Positions 27,182 through 36,880 are shown, numbered from the stretch's first letter. The stretch is DNA of 64,000 nt from Rhodanobacter sp. MP7CTX1 (GCF_014205795.1 NZ_JACHCN010000011.1:62001-126000); one strand, 5' to 3'. Numbers and translations are program-made. Notes: a model not told the origin generated them from the letters alone.

Positions 27182-28903
27182 TCAGGAATGCGCAGGCTTG
27201 TCGACCGGTGTGCCAAGGTTGGGATCAAGATAGAGCGCCGGCGTCGGATAGAATCGACCGTGGTTGAAGTCGAACATGTCCATGATGCTGCCGGCCTCGG
27301 CATCGTTCGAACCTTGTCCGATCCGCTCCGCATGGAGCCAGTTATCTTCGATGAATCGCACGACCGAGGACTGGGTGAGGCGGTTGTTGGCGACGTAGTT
27401 GGTGCGCGCATAGGGCGATATGACCAGAAACGGGACTCGGGTTCCGGGCCCACAGCGGCCATTGACTGTACCGCCGTTTACGCCCACGCCGGGCTTGGAC
27501 CCCGGCCCTTTGCATAGCCCGGTGCCATTGAGCTGATCGGCGCCGATCACTGATCCCTCGGCCGTGCTTGAGTCGAACGAGGCCGTGGTGGGTGAGGCAT
27601 AGCGGTGGTCGTACCAGCCGTCGGAGTCGTCATACGTGATGATGACCGCCGTGTTCTTCCAGTCCGGCTGCTGCTCCAGGAAATTGACGACCTTGACGAT
27701 GAAGGCCTGCTCGTCCAGCGGATCCGAATTTCCCGGATGCGCGTCATTCACCGCGGGCGGCTTCAGATAGCTGACCGAGGGGAAGTTGCCCGCTGTCACC
27801 GCGTCGAAGAAATCATTCACGTCGTATTCGTGGTGGACAGGTGTCGAGGTGCTGTCCAGGTCGTCGGTGTAGCCGATCTCATTGACTGACGTGGGCCGCA
27901 CGTGGGTCGGATTCGCCGTGGAGGCGTAGTACTGGAACCAATTGTGATGCGGCGTGTAGTCGGTCGGGCTTGCATTCAGGACATTTGAGAAGGTGCTTCG
28001 CTTGCAGCCCGTCGTTCCATTGGCGTTGACGGCAGCGAGGTCGAAACCACCCATGAATCCGCCCCAGGTCAGGTGCCGGTCATTCAGCAGATCGCCAATG
28101 TTCTTTGACGTCATTTCGACCGTGTTGGAAGTCGAAGAACATGCATCGTGGGCCGGGTCGGTGTCGCCGATCAGGGTCAGGCCGCCGTGGCCATCGGGAA
28201 TGGTCGATGCCGTGCCAAGCACCACGCTGGCGCCGTTGTTGGTGCCGGATACAACCTCCACTGCACCTGGCGTCGAAGGGCCGTAAGTGTCGGTATAGGC
28301 GTTGTCGTCCATCGCGAAATGCTGCGCGTAGTTCCACATCGCCGTTACCGTGTTGCCGTCGAAATAGCCCATGACCAGGCCATGGGTGCCAAAGGCGCCG
28401 GTGCTGCTGACGGTGTTGTTGCCGGTGAAGGCAGGGAAGCGGTCTGCCGCGCCGTTATCGTAGGCCAGCTGCTCGGGGGTATAGGAATGATTCTGACCTT
28501 CCGTGTTGGCCTGGGTGCGGTCCAGCCGGAACGGGTTGACGGCATTGACGCCGTTGACCGGGTTGAGCTTGTTCGGGTTCTGAGTCAGCAAAGCTCGTGT
28601 GAGCCCATCGACACGGGGCGTCCATGGCGAAGCCCTGAACACGGGTTCACCAGGCGGATTGGCGGCAACCGGATAGGTGCCGAAGTAGTGATCGAACGAG
28701 CGGTTCTCGTCGAAGATCACGACCAGATGCTTGATCGGCGTCGCGGTCGGGACAGCATCCTGTGGAGATATCACGGGCCCCGGCCCGCGATGATTTTCCC
28801 CGAACGGGGAATTTTGATCTGGAAGTGGGCCGACCTGGGCATAGGCTGCGACTACGAATGCCATGGCAGCGATCGAAACGGGTAGCAGTGCCTTTCGAAG
28901 CAT
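27182..28903 (-). CDS. Exported phosphoesterase family protein (phospholipase C / acid phosphatase type)
   Basis: 573-residue secreted enzyme of the phosphoesterase family (PF04185) that includes bacterial phospholipase C and AcpA acid phosphatase. Signal peptide at the N-terminus (LLPVSIAAMAFVVAAYAQ). Metal and active-site motifs: HLVVIFDENRSFDHYFGTYP (about residue 60), AYTDTYGPSTPG, NTAVIITYDDSDGWYDH and RVPFLVISPYART. It should act outside the inner membrane on phosphoesters such as phospholipid head groups or phosphoproteins. It is followed by the di-haem peroxidase on the same strand. Confidence 0.9.
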   Translation of the reverse strand: MLRKALLPVSIAAMAFVVAAYAQVGPLPDQNSPFGENHRGPGPVISPQDAVPTATPIKHLVVIFDENRSFDHYFGTYPVAANPPGEPVFRASPWTPRVDGLTRALLTQNPNKLNPVNGVNAVNPFRLDRTQANTEGQNHSYTPEQLAYDNGAADRFPAFTGNNTVSSTGAFGTHGLVMGYFDGNTVTAMWNYAQHFAMDDNAYTDTYGPSTPGAVEVVSGTNNGASVVLGTASTIPDGHGGLTLIGDTDPAHDACSSTSNTVEMTSKNIGDLLNDRHLTWGGFMGGFDLAAVNANGTTGCKRSTFSNVLNASPTDYTPHHNWFQYYASTANPTHVRPTSVNEIGYTDDLDSTSTPVHHEYDVNDFFDAVTAGNFPSVSYLKPPAVNDAHPGNSDPLDEQAFIVKVVNFLEQQPDWKNTAVIITYDDSDGWYDHRYASPTTASFDSSTAEGSVIGADQLNGTGLCKGPGSKPGVGVNGGTVNGRCGPGTRVPFLVISPYARTNYVANNRLTQSSVVRFIEDNWLHAERIGQGSNDAEAGSIMDMFDFNHGRFYPTPALYLDPNLGTPVDKPAHS

Positions 28904-29244
28904 ATGAAGACTCCTGACGTGCGTCTATGACATAGGCCCGATGCCGGGCCTAATTCAACGGATTCCCCCTACGGTCGCCGGAAGCTAGAGCTAGCAGAAG
29001 CTCACGGTTCGAACCGAATTGAACCATTCGGGTGTGAAGCTTTCGGGACAGTTTTTCGAAGAAAATAAGACGGCCATCCCAGATCGAGGGCGCCCTGGGT
29101 TTTGGTGCTCGGCCCCTGGGCTGTTGCCCCGCAAGCATCGACGGGCTCCGGGTTGGTGACCGGCGCTTCCAAGAGGGCCTGGACTCTGATGCGCACCAAG
29201 GTATAAACGGACCTGTGTGTCTGTTTCCTGGGGTATTCAGGCCT
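28904..29244. other. Intergenic region, nothing recognised
   Basis: About 340 bases between the divergent phosphoesterase and DUF5655 genes. It must hold both promoters. A GGTTCGAACC palindrome near 29003-29012 resembles a tRNA T-loop but no tRNA can be folded around it. Confidence 0.3.
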
Positions 29245-29658
29245 ATGTGGGCATGTCCAACGTGCAAGCGCCAATTCACGCGAAAGAACCAGCGTCACGC
29301 TTGCGGTACAGGCGACCGTGCCGAGGTGCTGCGGAATAGACGGCCAGAACTTGTCGAGCTTTATGCGGCGTTGGAGACGTTCGCAAAATCGCTCGGCCCG
29401 GTGGAATTCGTGACGCGCGAGCGATACGTGTTGCTTCGTAGCCATCGCATCTTTGCGGACTTGACGATCATGTCGGACGCCCTGCGGCTCGCGATCCATC
29501 TTTCGCGCGAGGCGAAAAACCCGCTATTCATCAAGGTCGGTGGGGATCGGAGGCAGGTGAGCCATGTGGTCAAGCTTCACACGATGGAGGAACTGGAAAT
29601 CATGAAGCCATATTTGCGCGAGGCCTACGAATACTCCATTTCACAGAGGGCGACCTAA
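29245..29658 (+). CDS. DUF5655 domain-containing small protein with zinc-ribbon-like start
   Basis: 137-residue protein. The N-terminus MWACPTCKRQFTRKNQRHAC has a CxxC and a later His-Cys pair that could bind zinc. The rest matches the DUF5655 pattern of proteins of this size: ALETFAKSLGPVEFVTRERY, then LRLAIHLSREAKNP and VKLHTMEELEI. The function is unknown. The start at 29245 is chosen because the zinc-binding motif begins there; the frame extends ten codons upstream. It is a single gene, convergent with the LacI-type regulator (15 bases between stops). Confidence 0.72.
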   Translation: MWACPTCKRQFTRKNQRHACGTGDRAEVLRNRRPELVELYAALETFAKSLGPVEFVTRERYVLLRSHRIFADLTIMSDALRLAIHLSREAKNPLFIKVGGDRRQVSHVVKLHTMEELEIMKPYLREAYEYSISQRAT

Positions 29659-29672
29659 CCGGCTCCAGCAAA

Positions 29673-30689
29673 CTAAGTCGATCGCACGACCAAAGTGACC
29701 GGCAACGTTTCCGATGCTGCCTGTTCGTGGTGGATCAACGCCAGCACCTTGCGCGCCAGCAAGATGCCACCCTCCTGCCAATCCTGCCGCACCGAACTGA
29801 GTGGTGGCAGGAAACTGGCGCCAAGCGGCATGTCGTCATACCCGACCACCGAAACATCCCCTGGTACGGAGCGACCCAGTTCCAGTGTCGCGCGGATGGC
29901 GCCCATCGCCAGCAAGTCGCTACACGCGAAGATGGCATCGAAGCTGACCTTGCGCGCCTGCAGTGAATGCACGGCGTCCATGCCGGAGTCCGGCGTGAAC
30001 TCGTCGCGACGCATCAACAAGGGCTTGATGCCATGCACAGCCAAGGCGTCGACGAACCCGTTCAGTCGTTCAAAAATTTCGGGATGACTCGGGTTGCCGA
30101 TGAAGACCGGATGGCGACGGCCCAGCGCGACAAAATGATCGGCCACCAAGGCGCCGCCAAGCCGATTGTCGCTGCCGACAACGACGTGGGAGTCACCCTC
30201 CGAGTACGCACCCCACACGACCATCGGCAGGCCCAGCTTGTCGAACCGGTGCACCGCGTCCTGGTGTACGCCCTGGCCAAGCAGGATCAGTCCATCGGCG
30301 GCTTGCACGGCCGCTCCATTGGCGCCTTGCCGCGTGGTCAGCAATACGCTGTAGCCCGCCGCAGTCAATTCCTGCGAGATACCGCCGAGCAGCACAAGCG
30401 GGTAGGGGTCGAACATGGTGCGATCGGTGGAGGGCTTCATTTCCACGATGACCGCGACCGTGTGGCTGCGGCGAAGACGCAGATTGCGTGCACTGACGTT
30501 GAGCTTGTAGCCATGCTCGTGTGCCAGTGCCTGGATCCTTTCGCGAGTTTCCGGATTGACCAGCGGGCTGTCGCTTAGCGCCCTTGAAACCGTGATCTTC
30601 GATAGCCCTGCCAGCTCAGCCAGATCAGCCATGGTCAGGTTTGATGAGTGCAGATCCCCTGACTTTCCGTTCTTGCTTGTCCGACTCAA
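29673..30689 (-). CDS. LacI-family transcriptional regulator of the GH65 sugar locus
   Basis: 338-residue repressor. The helix-turn-helix and hinge run from about residue 19 (TMADLAELAGLSKITVSRAL), followed by a periplasmic-binding-protein-like sensor domain (TVAVIVEM, VLLGGISQELTAAGYSVLL, FVGD-like FACSDLLAMGAIRATLE and SVVGYDDMPLGASFLPPLSSV). The start proposed is TTG at 30689, with GAGG six bases upstream; an in-frame ATG at 30797 would add 36 residues not expected in the family. It is divergent from the GH65-phosphoglucomutase gene and is the obvious candidate to bind the large palindrome at 30896-30949. Confidence 0.9.
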   Translation of the reverse strand: MSRTSKNGKSGDLHSSNLTMADLAELAGLSKITVSRALSDSPLVNPETRERIQALAHEHGYKLNVSARNLRLRRSHTVAVIVEMKPSTDRTMFDPYPLVLLGGISQELTAAGYSVLLTTRQGANGAAVQAADGLILLGQGVHQDAVHRFDKLGLPMVVWGAYSEGDSHVVVGSDNRLGGALVADHFVALGRRHPVFIGNPSHPEIFERLNGFVDALAVHGIKPLLMRRDEFTPDSGMDAVHSLQARKVSFDAIFACSDLLAMGAIRATLELGRSVPGDVSVVGYDDMPLGASFLPPLSSVRQDWQEGGILLARKVLALIHHEQAASETLPVTLVVRST

Positions 30690-30895
30690 GGCAGACCTCG
30701 GGGGCTGGCGATGTGGCGCGGCATGCGCCACGAGCGTGTGCGAACAGCACGATGAAAAGCGTGTGAGCAGTGTGGCGATTCCCAACTCAGGCGGCAACGG
30801 GAAAATCGCTTAGTGGCCCGTTTGGCAACGTTCCGTGTCGTGTTGACCCAGATCGATCCCTCGTCATGCAGGCCGCATCACACAAGGATAATGCT

Positions 30896-30949
30896 GCATC
30901 GCAGTAAATGATATCGATATCTTGATATCGATATCATTTACTGCGATGC
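30896..30949. promoter_or_regulatory. 54-bp perfect palindrome, probable double LacI operator
   Basis: Two perfect 26-base arms flank a TT centre. Each arm contains the self-complementary core TGATATCGATATC, so the site holds two identical operator-like palindromes back to back, inside one larger palindrome that could extrude as a cruciform. It lies about 70 bases before the GH65 start and just downstream of a GATAAT hexamer (30887-30892) that could be a -10 box, a position suited to repression. Binding by the neighbouring LacI protein is inference. Confidence 0.8.
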
Positions 30950-31019
30950 TCCCTCCCGCTTGCCCGACCGCCGCATCCAGGTCGAGCCCAAATCCCCAAC
31001 ACGAAGGCCACGAAAAGCA

Positions 31020-34000
31020 GTGAGCGATCGAGATACGGTGTTGACATCCACGACGGCACCGAAAGGGATTTCGGGGAAGTCTGTTGACCCATGGCTGCTG
31101 GTTCGCTGCGGTCGCGAGAGCGCCGATTCCGCTCAGGATGAAAGCCTTTTCGCCTTGGCCAATGGGACGCTAGGCGTACGTGGCGGCATCGAAGAAGCGG
31201 GCAGCGCGACCCAGGGCTGCTTTCTGTCGGGCGTCTGGGAACGCACAGCCATCGAATACCACGAGCGCTTTTCCGGCTTTGCAAAGAGCACGGACACCCG
31301 CATCCCCGTGGCGGATGGCACCCGCATCCAACTGTCCCTGGGTGAAACCCCGGTAAACCTCGAGCAGGGCGAATGGCTGGATTTTTCGCGCGGGCTCGAT
31401 CTTCGCCATGGCTGCCTGCGGCGCTCACTGCGCTGGCGCGCACCGTCCGGCGTCACGCTGGAGATCAAGGCGGAAAGAATCGTGGCGTTGGACACGCCCG
31501 GGTTACTGGCGATTCGCTATGTGGTGCGCTCGATCGACTACACCGGCCCGCTGATTCTTGAATCCGCCATCGACACTGCCCGCGATGCCGTGGAGCAGGG
31601 TGCCGATCCCCGCATGGGTACGCGCGTGAGCGGCGGCTTGCAGACCCGCGATGCCGTCGCCGAAGAAAACCTTGCGTGGATCCGTCAGCAGACGACCCAC
31701 AGCGGCATTCGCGTGGTCTGCGGGCAACGGCATGCGCTGACCGAGGGCGGGCTGAATTTTCGTGATGCCAAGTTTGGGGCATGTGGGGTCTCACAGACCT
31801 ATGTCGGCCAGCTGTCGCCCGGCACGGAAATCATCCTCGAAAAATATGTCGCTTACGCCTGGTCGCAGCCCGCCGGCAGCGAACTGAACACGACGCTGTT
31901 GGCGAACGTCGATGCCACGTTGCAACAGGCCGTATCGGCTGGGTACGACAGTTTGGCGCAGCAGCAGACGCGCACTCTGGAATGTTTCTGGCGCGACACC
32001 GACTTGGCCATCACCGGCGACGCGGAAACCGAACTGGCGTTGCGCTTGAATCTGTTCCACGTCTATCAATCGATCAGCCGCGACGATAGCGGCAGTGTCG
32101 CTGCCAAAGGGCTGACCGGCGAAGGCTATGAAGGGCATTACTTCTGGGATGCCGAGGCGTTCATGCTGCCGGCGATGGTGGGGTTGGCGCCGGAACTTGC
32201 GCGCAGCATGCTCGACTATCGTTACCGCACACTGGACCGTGCGCGCCTGCATGCGCGAGAAATGAATCATCCGCGTGGCGCTCTGTACCCATGGCGCACG
32301 ATCAGTGGCGATGAATGCTCGGCCTATTTTCCCAGCGGCTCGGCGCAATACCACATCAATGCAGCCATTGCCTGGGCGATCCGTTTGTATGTTGATGCGA
32401 GCGGTGACGAACAGTACCTGCTGTCGCATGGCGCGGAAATCCTGTTCGAGACAGCGCGTATTTGGTTCGACGTCGGCCATTTCAATCCGCGTCGCGATGG
32501 CGCTTTCTGTATTCACGAAGTGACGGGTCCGGACGAGTACTCCGCCCTGGTCGACAACAACCATTACACCAATCGCATGGCGCAGCGACATCTGCGCGAA
32601 GCCGCCGCCGTCGCCGACTGGATGGTCACCACGCATCCGGATAAATATGCCGCGCTCGCCGCGCGCATCGAGCTGCAGTCGGATGAGGCAACTCAGTGGC
32701 TGCTGGCGGCACAGGCGATGTATCTGCCAGTCGATGCCAGGCTCGGCATCTTTCCTCAGGACGACGGCTTTCTCGACAAGCCGCGCTTGCCTGCCCATTT
32801 CATCGACACACAAAACAAGCAACCGCTGCTGTTGCAGCTGCACCCGTTGAGCATCTACCGCCATCAAGTGTGCAAGCAGGCCGACGTGTTGCTGGCCCTG
32901 ATGCTGGCCGGCGAGCAAGTCGACAACGATGCCAAGCGACGAAATTTCGACTACTACGAGAGTGTCACGGCCCACGACTCCACGTTGTCGGCATCGACTT
33001 TCGCGGTCATAGCGGCGGAGACAGGGCAGGCCGACAAGGCTTATCAGTATTTTCTTGAGACCTTGCGGGTCGACCTCGATGACCTGCACGGCAACGCGGC
33101 GCACGGTGTGCACATGGCGGCGATGGCCGGCAGCTGGCTGGCGCTGACCTGGGGTTTCGGCGGCCTGCGCGTGCGCGACGGTCAACCCGCGCTGGCACCG
33201 CAACTACCCAGTGCATGGAAAAGCTACCGCTTCGGGTTGCGCTGGCGCGATGCGCATCTGCGAGTGGATGTCGATGGCGACGGTGTGCTCTACACGTTGA
33301 CCGATGGCATGGCTATGACATTTCTACATGACGGCCAACCACAACAAGTGCACGCAGGCCAGTCACTGCGCCTGCAGCACGGCAGCCCTCCGGTCAGCAG
33401 GAATCCACTGTCGCGTCCGTTCAAGGCAGTGATCTTCGATCTGGACGGAGTAATCGCCGACACCGCCGTGGTGCATCACGCGGCGTGGCAAAAGTTGGCG
33501 GGCGAGATCGGAGTGCCATTCGATGACAGCATCGGCGAGCGACTGAAAGGGGTCGATCGCCGTGGCTCGCTGGACATTCTCCTTGAGGGGGCGGATCGGC
33601 AATACACGGAAGTCGAAAAAGAGGCATTGGCCGCACGAAAAAATGACTACTACCGGCAACAGGTCGAGCGCCTGGGGCCACAGAATCTGCTGCCCGGTGC
33701 GCGCGCCGCGATCGAGTCGGTGCGCCAAGCCGGACTCAAGATCGGACTGGCTTCGGCGAGTCGTAACGCCCCATTGTTGCTGCAACGACTCGGCATCGCC
33801 GAGCTATTCGACTGTGTCGTCGACGCAAATCTGATCAGTCGCTCCAAGCCTGATCCCGAGATTTTTCTTGCCGCCGCAAGCGCTCTTGGCGTGGCGCCTG
33901 GCGAGTGTCTCGGTGTGGAAGACGCCGCCGCTGGCATTGCCAGCATTCATGCCGCGGGGATGGTGGCAATTGGGATCGGTCATGCGCAAGCACTGGCCGG

Positions 34001-34061
34001 GGCAGATGTGGTGTTGCCGAGCGTCGCGAAATTTGACTTCGGCAGTCTTGCAAAAATTTGA
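31020..34061 (+). CDS. GH65 glycoside phosphorylase/hydrolase fused to beta-phosphoglucomutase
   Basis: About 1013-residue cytoplasmic fusion. Residues up to about 780 form a GH65 enzyme (maltose, trehalose, kojibiose or nigerose phosphorylase type): FWDAEAFMLPAMVGL, ALYPWRTISGDE and the catalytic acid in EVTGPDEYSALVDNNHYTN near residue 505. From about residue 800 a HAD domain of the beta-phosphoglucomutase type follows (FKAVIFDLDGVIADTAVVHH, then LGVEDAAAGI). Together they would split an alpha-glucoside with phosphate and convert beta-glucose 1-phosphate to glucose 6-phosphate. No ATG exists near the start; GTG at 31020 is preferred over TTG at 30960 as it leaves room for a promoter after the operator. 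Confidence 0.9.
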   Translation: MSDRDTVLTSTTAPKGISGKSVDPWLLVRCGRESADSAQDESLFALANGTLGVRGGIEEAGSATQGCFLSGVWERTAIEYHERFSGFAKSTDTRIPVADGTRIQLSLGETPVNLEQGEWLDFSRGLDLRHGCLRRSLRWRAPSGVTLEIKAERIVALDTPGLLAIRYVVRSIDYTGPLILESAIDTARDAVEQGADPRMGTRVSGGLQTRDAVAEENLAWIRQQTTHSGIRVVCGQRHALTEGGLNFRDAKFGACGVSQTYVGQLSPGTEIILEKYVAYAWSQPAGSELNTTLLANVDATLQQAVSAGYDSLAQQQTRTLECFWRDTDLAITGDAETELALRLNLFHVYQSISRDDSGSVAAKGLTGEGYEGHYFWDAEAFMLPAMVGLAPELARSMLDYRYRTLDRARLHAREMNHPRGALYPWRTISGDECSAYFPSGSAQYHINAAIAWAIRLYVDASGDEQYLLSHGAEILFETARIWFDVGHFNPRRDGAFCIHEVTGPDEYSALVDNNHYTNRMAQRHLREAAAVADWMVTTHPDKYAALAARIELQSDEATQWLLAAQAMYLPVDARLGIFPQDDGFLDKPRLPAHFIDTQNKQPLLLQLHPLSIYRHQVCKQADVLLALMLAGEQVDNDAKRRNFDYYESVTAHDSTLSASTFAVIAAETGQADKAYQYFLETLRVDLDDLHGNAAHGVHMAAMAGSWLALTWGFGGLRVRDGQPALAPQLPSAWKSYRFGLRWRDAHLRVDVDGDGVLYTLTDGMAMTFLHDGQPQQVHAGQSLRLQHGSPPVSRNPLSRPFKAVIFDLDGVIADTAVVHHAAWQKLAGEIGVPFDDSIGERLKGVDRRGSLDILLEGADRQYTEVEKEALAARKNDYYRQQVERLGPQNLLPGARAAIESVRQAGLKIGLASASRNAPLLLQRLGIAELFDCVVDANLISRSKPDPEIFLAAASALGVAPGECLGVEDAAAGIASIHAAGMVAIGIGHAQALAGADVVLPSVAKFDFGSLAKI

Positions 34062-34132
34062 AGGGTGAACTGGCGCGGACATGTCTGTCGACATGCCGCG
34101 ATAAAAAATCGAATTTGATGGGGAGCTACTGA

Positions 34133-36679
34133 ATGAGCACCAATAAGAACTTGAACCGACTGGCACTCTCAGCCGCGATAGCCGGCATTCTCGTGTCCGG
34201 TACGGTGATGGCGCAGGACAACGCTCAACCGCAAGGCACCACAACGACAACACCAGCGCCGGCAACAACAACACCAAAAAATACGCAGCAGGCCGCCGAC
34301 GCGAAGAACGTGCAAACGCTGCAGCAGGTGGTCGTCACCGGCACAGCCAACGGCGGACTGAAGAAGATCGACGCGAGCTACTCGATCACGACCGCTACGC
34401 TCCAGCAGATCAAGGAGGCGAATCCCAAAAGCGCGGCTGATCTCCTGAAAATATCACCGGGCGTCTATCCAGAGTCCTCGGGCGGTCAGACCGGCGCGAA
34501 TATCGAAGTTGCCGGCTTCCCGGGCGGCGGTGATGCTCCGTATGTGTCGTTCCAGCTCAATGGTTCGCCGCTCTATCCGATGTCGACGCTGTCGTTCATG
34601 GACAACTCCTCGATGTTCCGCCTGGATGACACCATCGAGCGCCTCGAAGCCGTGCAAGGCGGACCCTCGGTGCTGTATGGCAGCGGCCAGCCTGGCCTGA
34701 CTGCGAACTTCATTCTCAAGCAAGGCACGGGCGTGCCATCGGGCGATATCGGCCTGACCTATGGCTCGGAGGGCATGGAGCGTCTGGATGGCTTTTTCGG
34801 CTTCAAGATTGCCGATGGATGGTTCGGCAGCATCGGTGGCTTCTGGCGCAAATCCGATGGCGTGCGTGATCCGCAGTTCACCGCTGACGATGGTGGCTCA
34901 CTGACCGCAACGTTGTCGCATGATTTCGACAACGGCACGATCATGTTCTACGCGCGTGACCTCAAGGACCACAACCAGTTCGTTACCGATACGCCGATTC
35001 TCAACCCAAGCTCGGGCAGCTTCTCGAACTACCCAGGCTTCAGCCCTCTGACAGGCACCTTCGGCAGCAAAGCGGATCGATACGAAACCATCCAGACCAC
35101 CCCGTGCAACACGGCGGGCTGTACGCCGGGCGGCTTTCCTGTCGACCTGGCCAAAGGTCGCGGCGCCGATCTGCACATGGCCGGTGGAAATCTGGATCTG
35201 GACTTCGGCGGCGGCTGGTCGCTATCGGACAAGTTCAATTTCACTGGCGGCCAGATGAACACGATATCGTTCTTCAGCACCGGGGCGAATCCGTCCACGC
35301 TGGCGAGCTATATCTCAGGCGCAGAAACGGCCGATGGTCTTCCCGCCGGTCTGGTTGCCACCGCCAACTATACGAATGGCGGCGCGGCAAACATGAACGA
35401 GAACGTCAATACCCAAGGCCTCTGGTACGTCCACAAGGAAATCAGCTCGGCCAGCAACGAAATTCATCTGAGCAAGGAATTGTTCGACGGCAATACCCTG
35501 ACTGCCGGCAACTACACGGCCGTGTATTCCGACCACGACACCTGGTATCTCGGCAACAGCATGCTGCTGCAAGCCCAGAGCAATCCCAACCCGATCGTCG
35601 TCAATTTGAGCAATGGTACGAACAGCTATGCGTTGACCAGCCCACAGGGGTTCGCCAGCGGCTCGTCGTTCGCGCTGCATGAAGCGTGGAACGCGGTGAA
35701 CACCGCGTTCTTCCTCGCCGATTCCTGGAAAGTCGATCGTTGGCTGTTTGATGCCGGTGTGCGCATTGAGCATCAGGAGGCCAATGGCACGCTGCAGAAC
35801 AACGCGTCAGGCGACCTCGATAACAACCCAAACACCTTGTACAACAACGGCTCGTCGTACCTCATAAACAGCTATACGACCGTGCCGTATTCGAAGACCG
35901 CGCCGTCGTGGACCTTGGGCGCCAACTACGAGTTCAACGACAACATGAGCGCGTACGTTCGAGTGAACGACGGCATCCACTTTCCAGGCTTCGACGATCT
36001 GCGTGGTCTTCCGAGCACGCCGGTGCAGAAGATCCACAACATGGAACTGGGCTTCAAGTATCAGGCAGACTGGATCTACGCCAGTGTCAGCGCCTATCAC
36101 CGGCTGTTCTACGGCGTGCCGTACACGATCACGACCGACACTGGCCAGCAATCCTTCGTCTATGATTCGGACACCAAGGGCATCAACTTCCAGACGCTCA
36201 TCAAGCCGTTCGAGCACTTTACGCTCGCGCTGGGCGGCGACTACATGGATGGTCACTACACGCACTATCTTACCTGCGTGCAGTACGTTGCCCAGGATGG
36301 CAGCAACCAGTGCACGAGCATCAATGGGATGCAGTTGCAACGGCAGCCCAAGTTCCAGGCTCGCCTGACACCAGCCTACGATGTTCCGACGAGTTGGGGC
36401 AGCATGAGGTTCTGGATCACCTACGAGTATGTCGGCAACCGCTATGGCGATCTGATCGAACAGCAACCGCTGGGCAACTATTACGACCTCAGCTTCGGTG
36501 CCGCCGCCAATATCGGCGAGAACTGGTCACTGACTCTGCAGGGCACCAACCTCACCGATCAGACAGGTATCACCGAGGGCAATGCGCGCCTGTTCGGCTT
36601 TGCCAGCAGCAATGGTGTGATTCTGGCCCGCTCAATCGAAGGCCGCGAAGTCAATTTCCAGGTGAAGTACAACTTCTAA
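34133..36679 (+). CDS. TonB-dependent receptor (outer-membrane sugar importer)
   Basis: 848-residue outer-membrane receptor. Signal peptide (LALSAAIAGILVSGTVMAQ), a low-complexity Thr/Pro linker, a TonB-box-like region (LQQVVVTGTA), a plug domain (SAADLLKISPGVYPESSGGQ to VLYGSGQPG) and a 22-stranded barrel ending in the outer-membrane signature VNFQVKYNF. Position within the GH65/LacI operon indicates that it imports an alpha-glucoside rather than iron. The start at 34133 has GGGGAG upstream. Two strong hairpins directly downstream suggest that it is made in larger amounts than the genes that follow. Confidence 0.93.
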   Translation: MSTNKNLNRLALSAAIAGILVSGTVMAQDNAQPQGTTTTTPAPATTTPKNTQQAADAKNVQTLQQVVVTGTANGGLKKIDASYSITTATLQQIKEANPKSAADLLKISPGVYPESSGGQTGANIEVAGFPGGGDAPYVSFQLNGSPLYPMSTLSFMDNSSMFRLDDTIERLEAVQGGPSVLYGSGQPGLTANFILKQGTGVPSGDIGLTYGSEGMERLDGFFGFKIADGWFGSIGGFWRKSDGVRDPQFTADDGGSLTATLSHDFDNGTIMFYARDLKDHNQFVTDTPILNPSSGSFSNYPGFSPLTGTFGSKADRYETIQTTPCNTAGCTPGGFPVDLAKGRGADLHMAGGNLDLDFGGGWSLSDKFNFTGGQMNTISFFSTGANPSTLASYISGAETADGLPAGLVATANYTNGGAANMNENVNTQGLWYVHKEISSASNEIHLSKELFDGNTLTAGNYTAVYSDHDTWYLGNSMLLQAQSNPNPIVVNLSNGTNSYALTSPQGFASGSSFALHEAWNAVNTAFFLADSWKVDRWLFDAGVRIEHQEANGTLQNNASGDLDNNPNTLYNNGSSYLINSYTTVPYSKTAPSWTLGANYEFNDNMSAYVRVNDGIHFPGFDDLRGLPSTPVQKIHNMELGFKYQADWIYASVSAYHRLFYGVPYTITTDTGQQSFVYDSDTKGINFQTLIKPFEHFTLALGGDYMDGHYTHYLTCVQYVAQDGSNQCTSINGMQLQRQPKFQARLTPAYDVPTSWGSMRFWITYEYVGNRYGDLIEQQPLGNYYDLSFGAAANIGENWSLTLQGTNLTDQTGITEGNARLFGFASSNGVILARSIEGREVNFQVKYNF

Positions 36680-36693
36680 GATGCAACCCACGG

Positions 36694-36731
36694 CCCGACT
36701 CGTCATGATGACGATTCGGGTCGTACTTTTT
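36694..36731 (+). terminator. Intrinsic terminator-like hairpin after the TonB receptor
   Basis: CCCGACTCGTCA and TGACGATTCGGG form a 12-bp stem with one mismatch and a 3-base loop, followed by TCGTACTTTTT. It begins 14 bases after the receptor stop and could attenuate transcription into the MFS gene. Confidence 0.7.
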
Positions 36732-36746
36732 CACCCGTGGCACCCC

Positions 36747-36774
36747 GGCAGGCGGGGCCCTCAACCCGCCTGCC
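36747..36774 (+). terminator. Second hairpin between TonB receptor and MFS gene
   Basis: GGCAGGCGGG and CCCGCCTGCC form a perfect 10-bp stem with an 8-base loop, followed by ACTTTATT. With the preceding hairpin it forms a tandem attenuator or mRNA 3'-end protector. Confidence 0.6.
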
Positions 36775-36880
36775 ACTTTATTCCGATGCCTTGTGCAAGA
36801 GACTGTTGCGCGGCGCCCGTGCGTTGTCCGCATGATCATCTGTGTGGCGATCCCGAAAGATTCAGGATGAGCGGTAGTCC

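Noticed and set aside
29003-29012. GGTTCGAACC, resembling a tRNA T-loop
   Set aside because: No acceptor, D or anticodon stem can be formed around it; it is only a short palindrome.
29002-29499. 165-codon frame on the minus strand
   Set aside because: Overlaps the DUF5655 gene in antisense and resembles no protein family.
31791-33203. Open frame of 470 codons on the minus strand
   Set aside because: Antisense to the GH65 fusion, no recognised family and no ribosome binding site.
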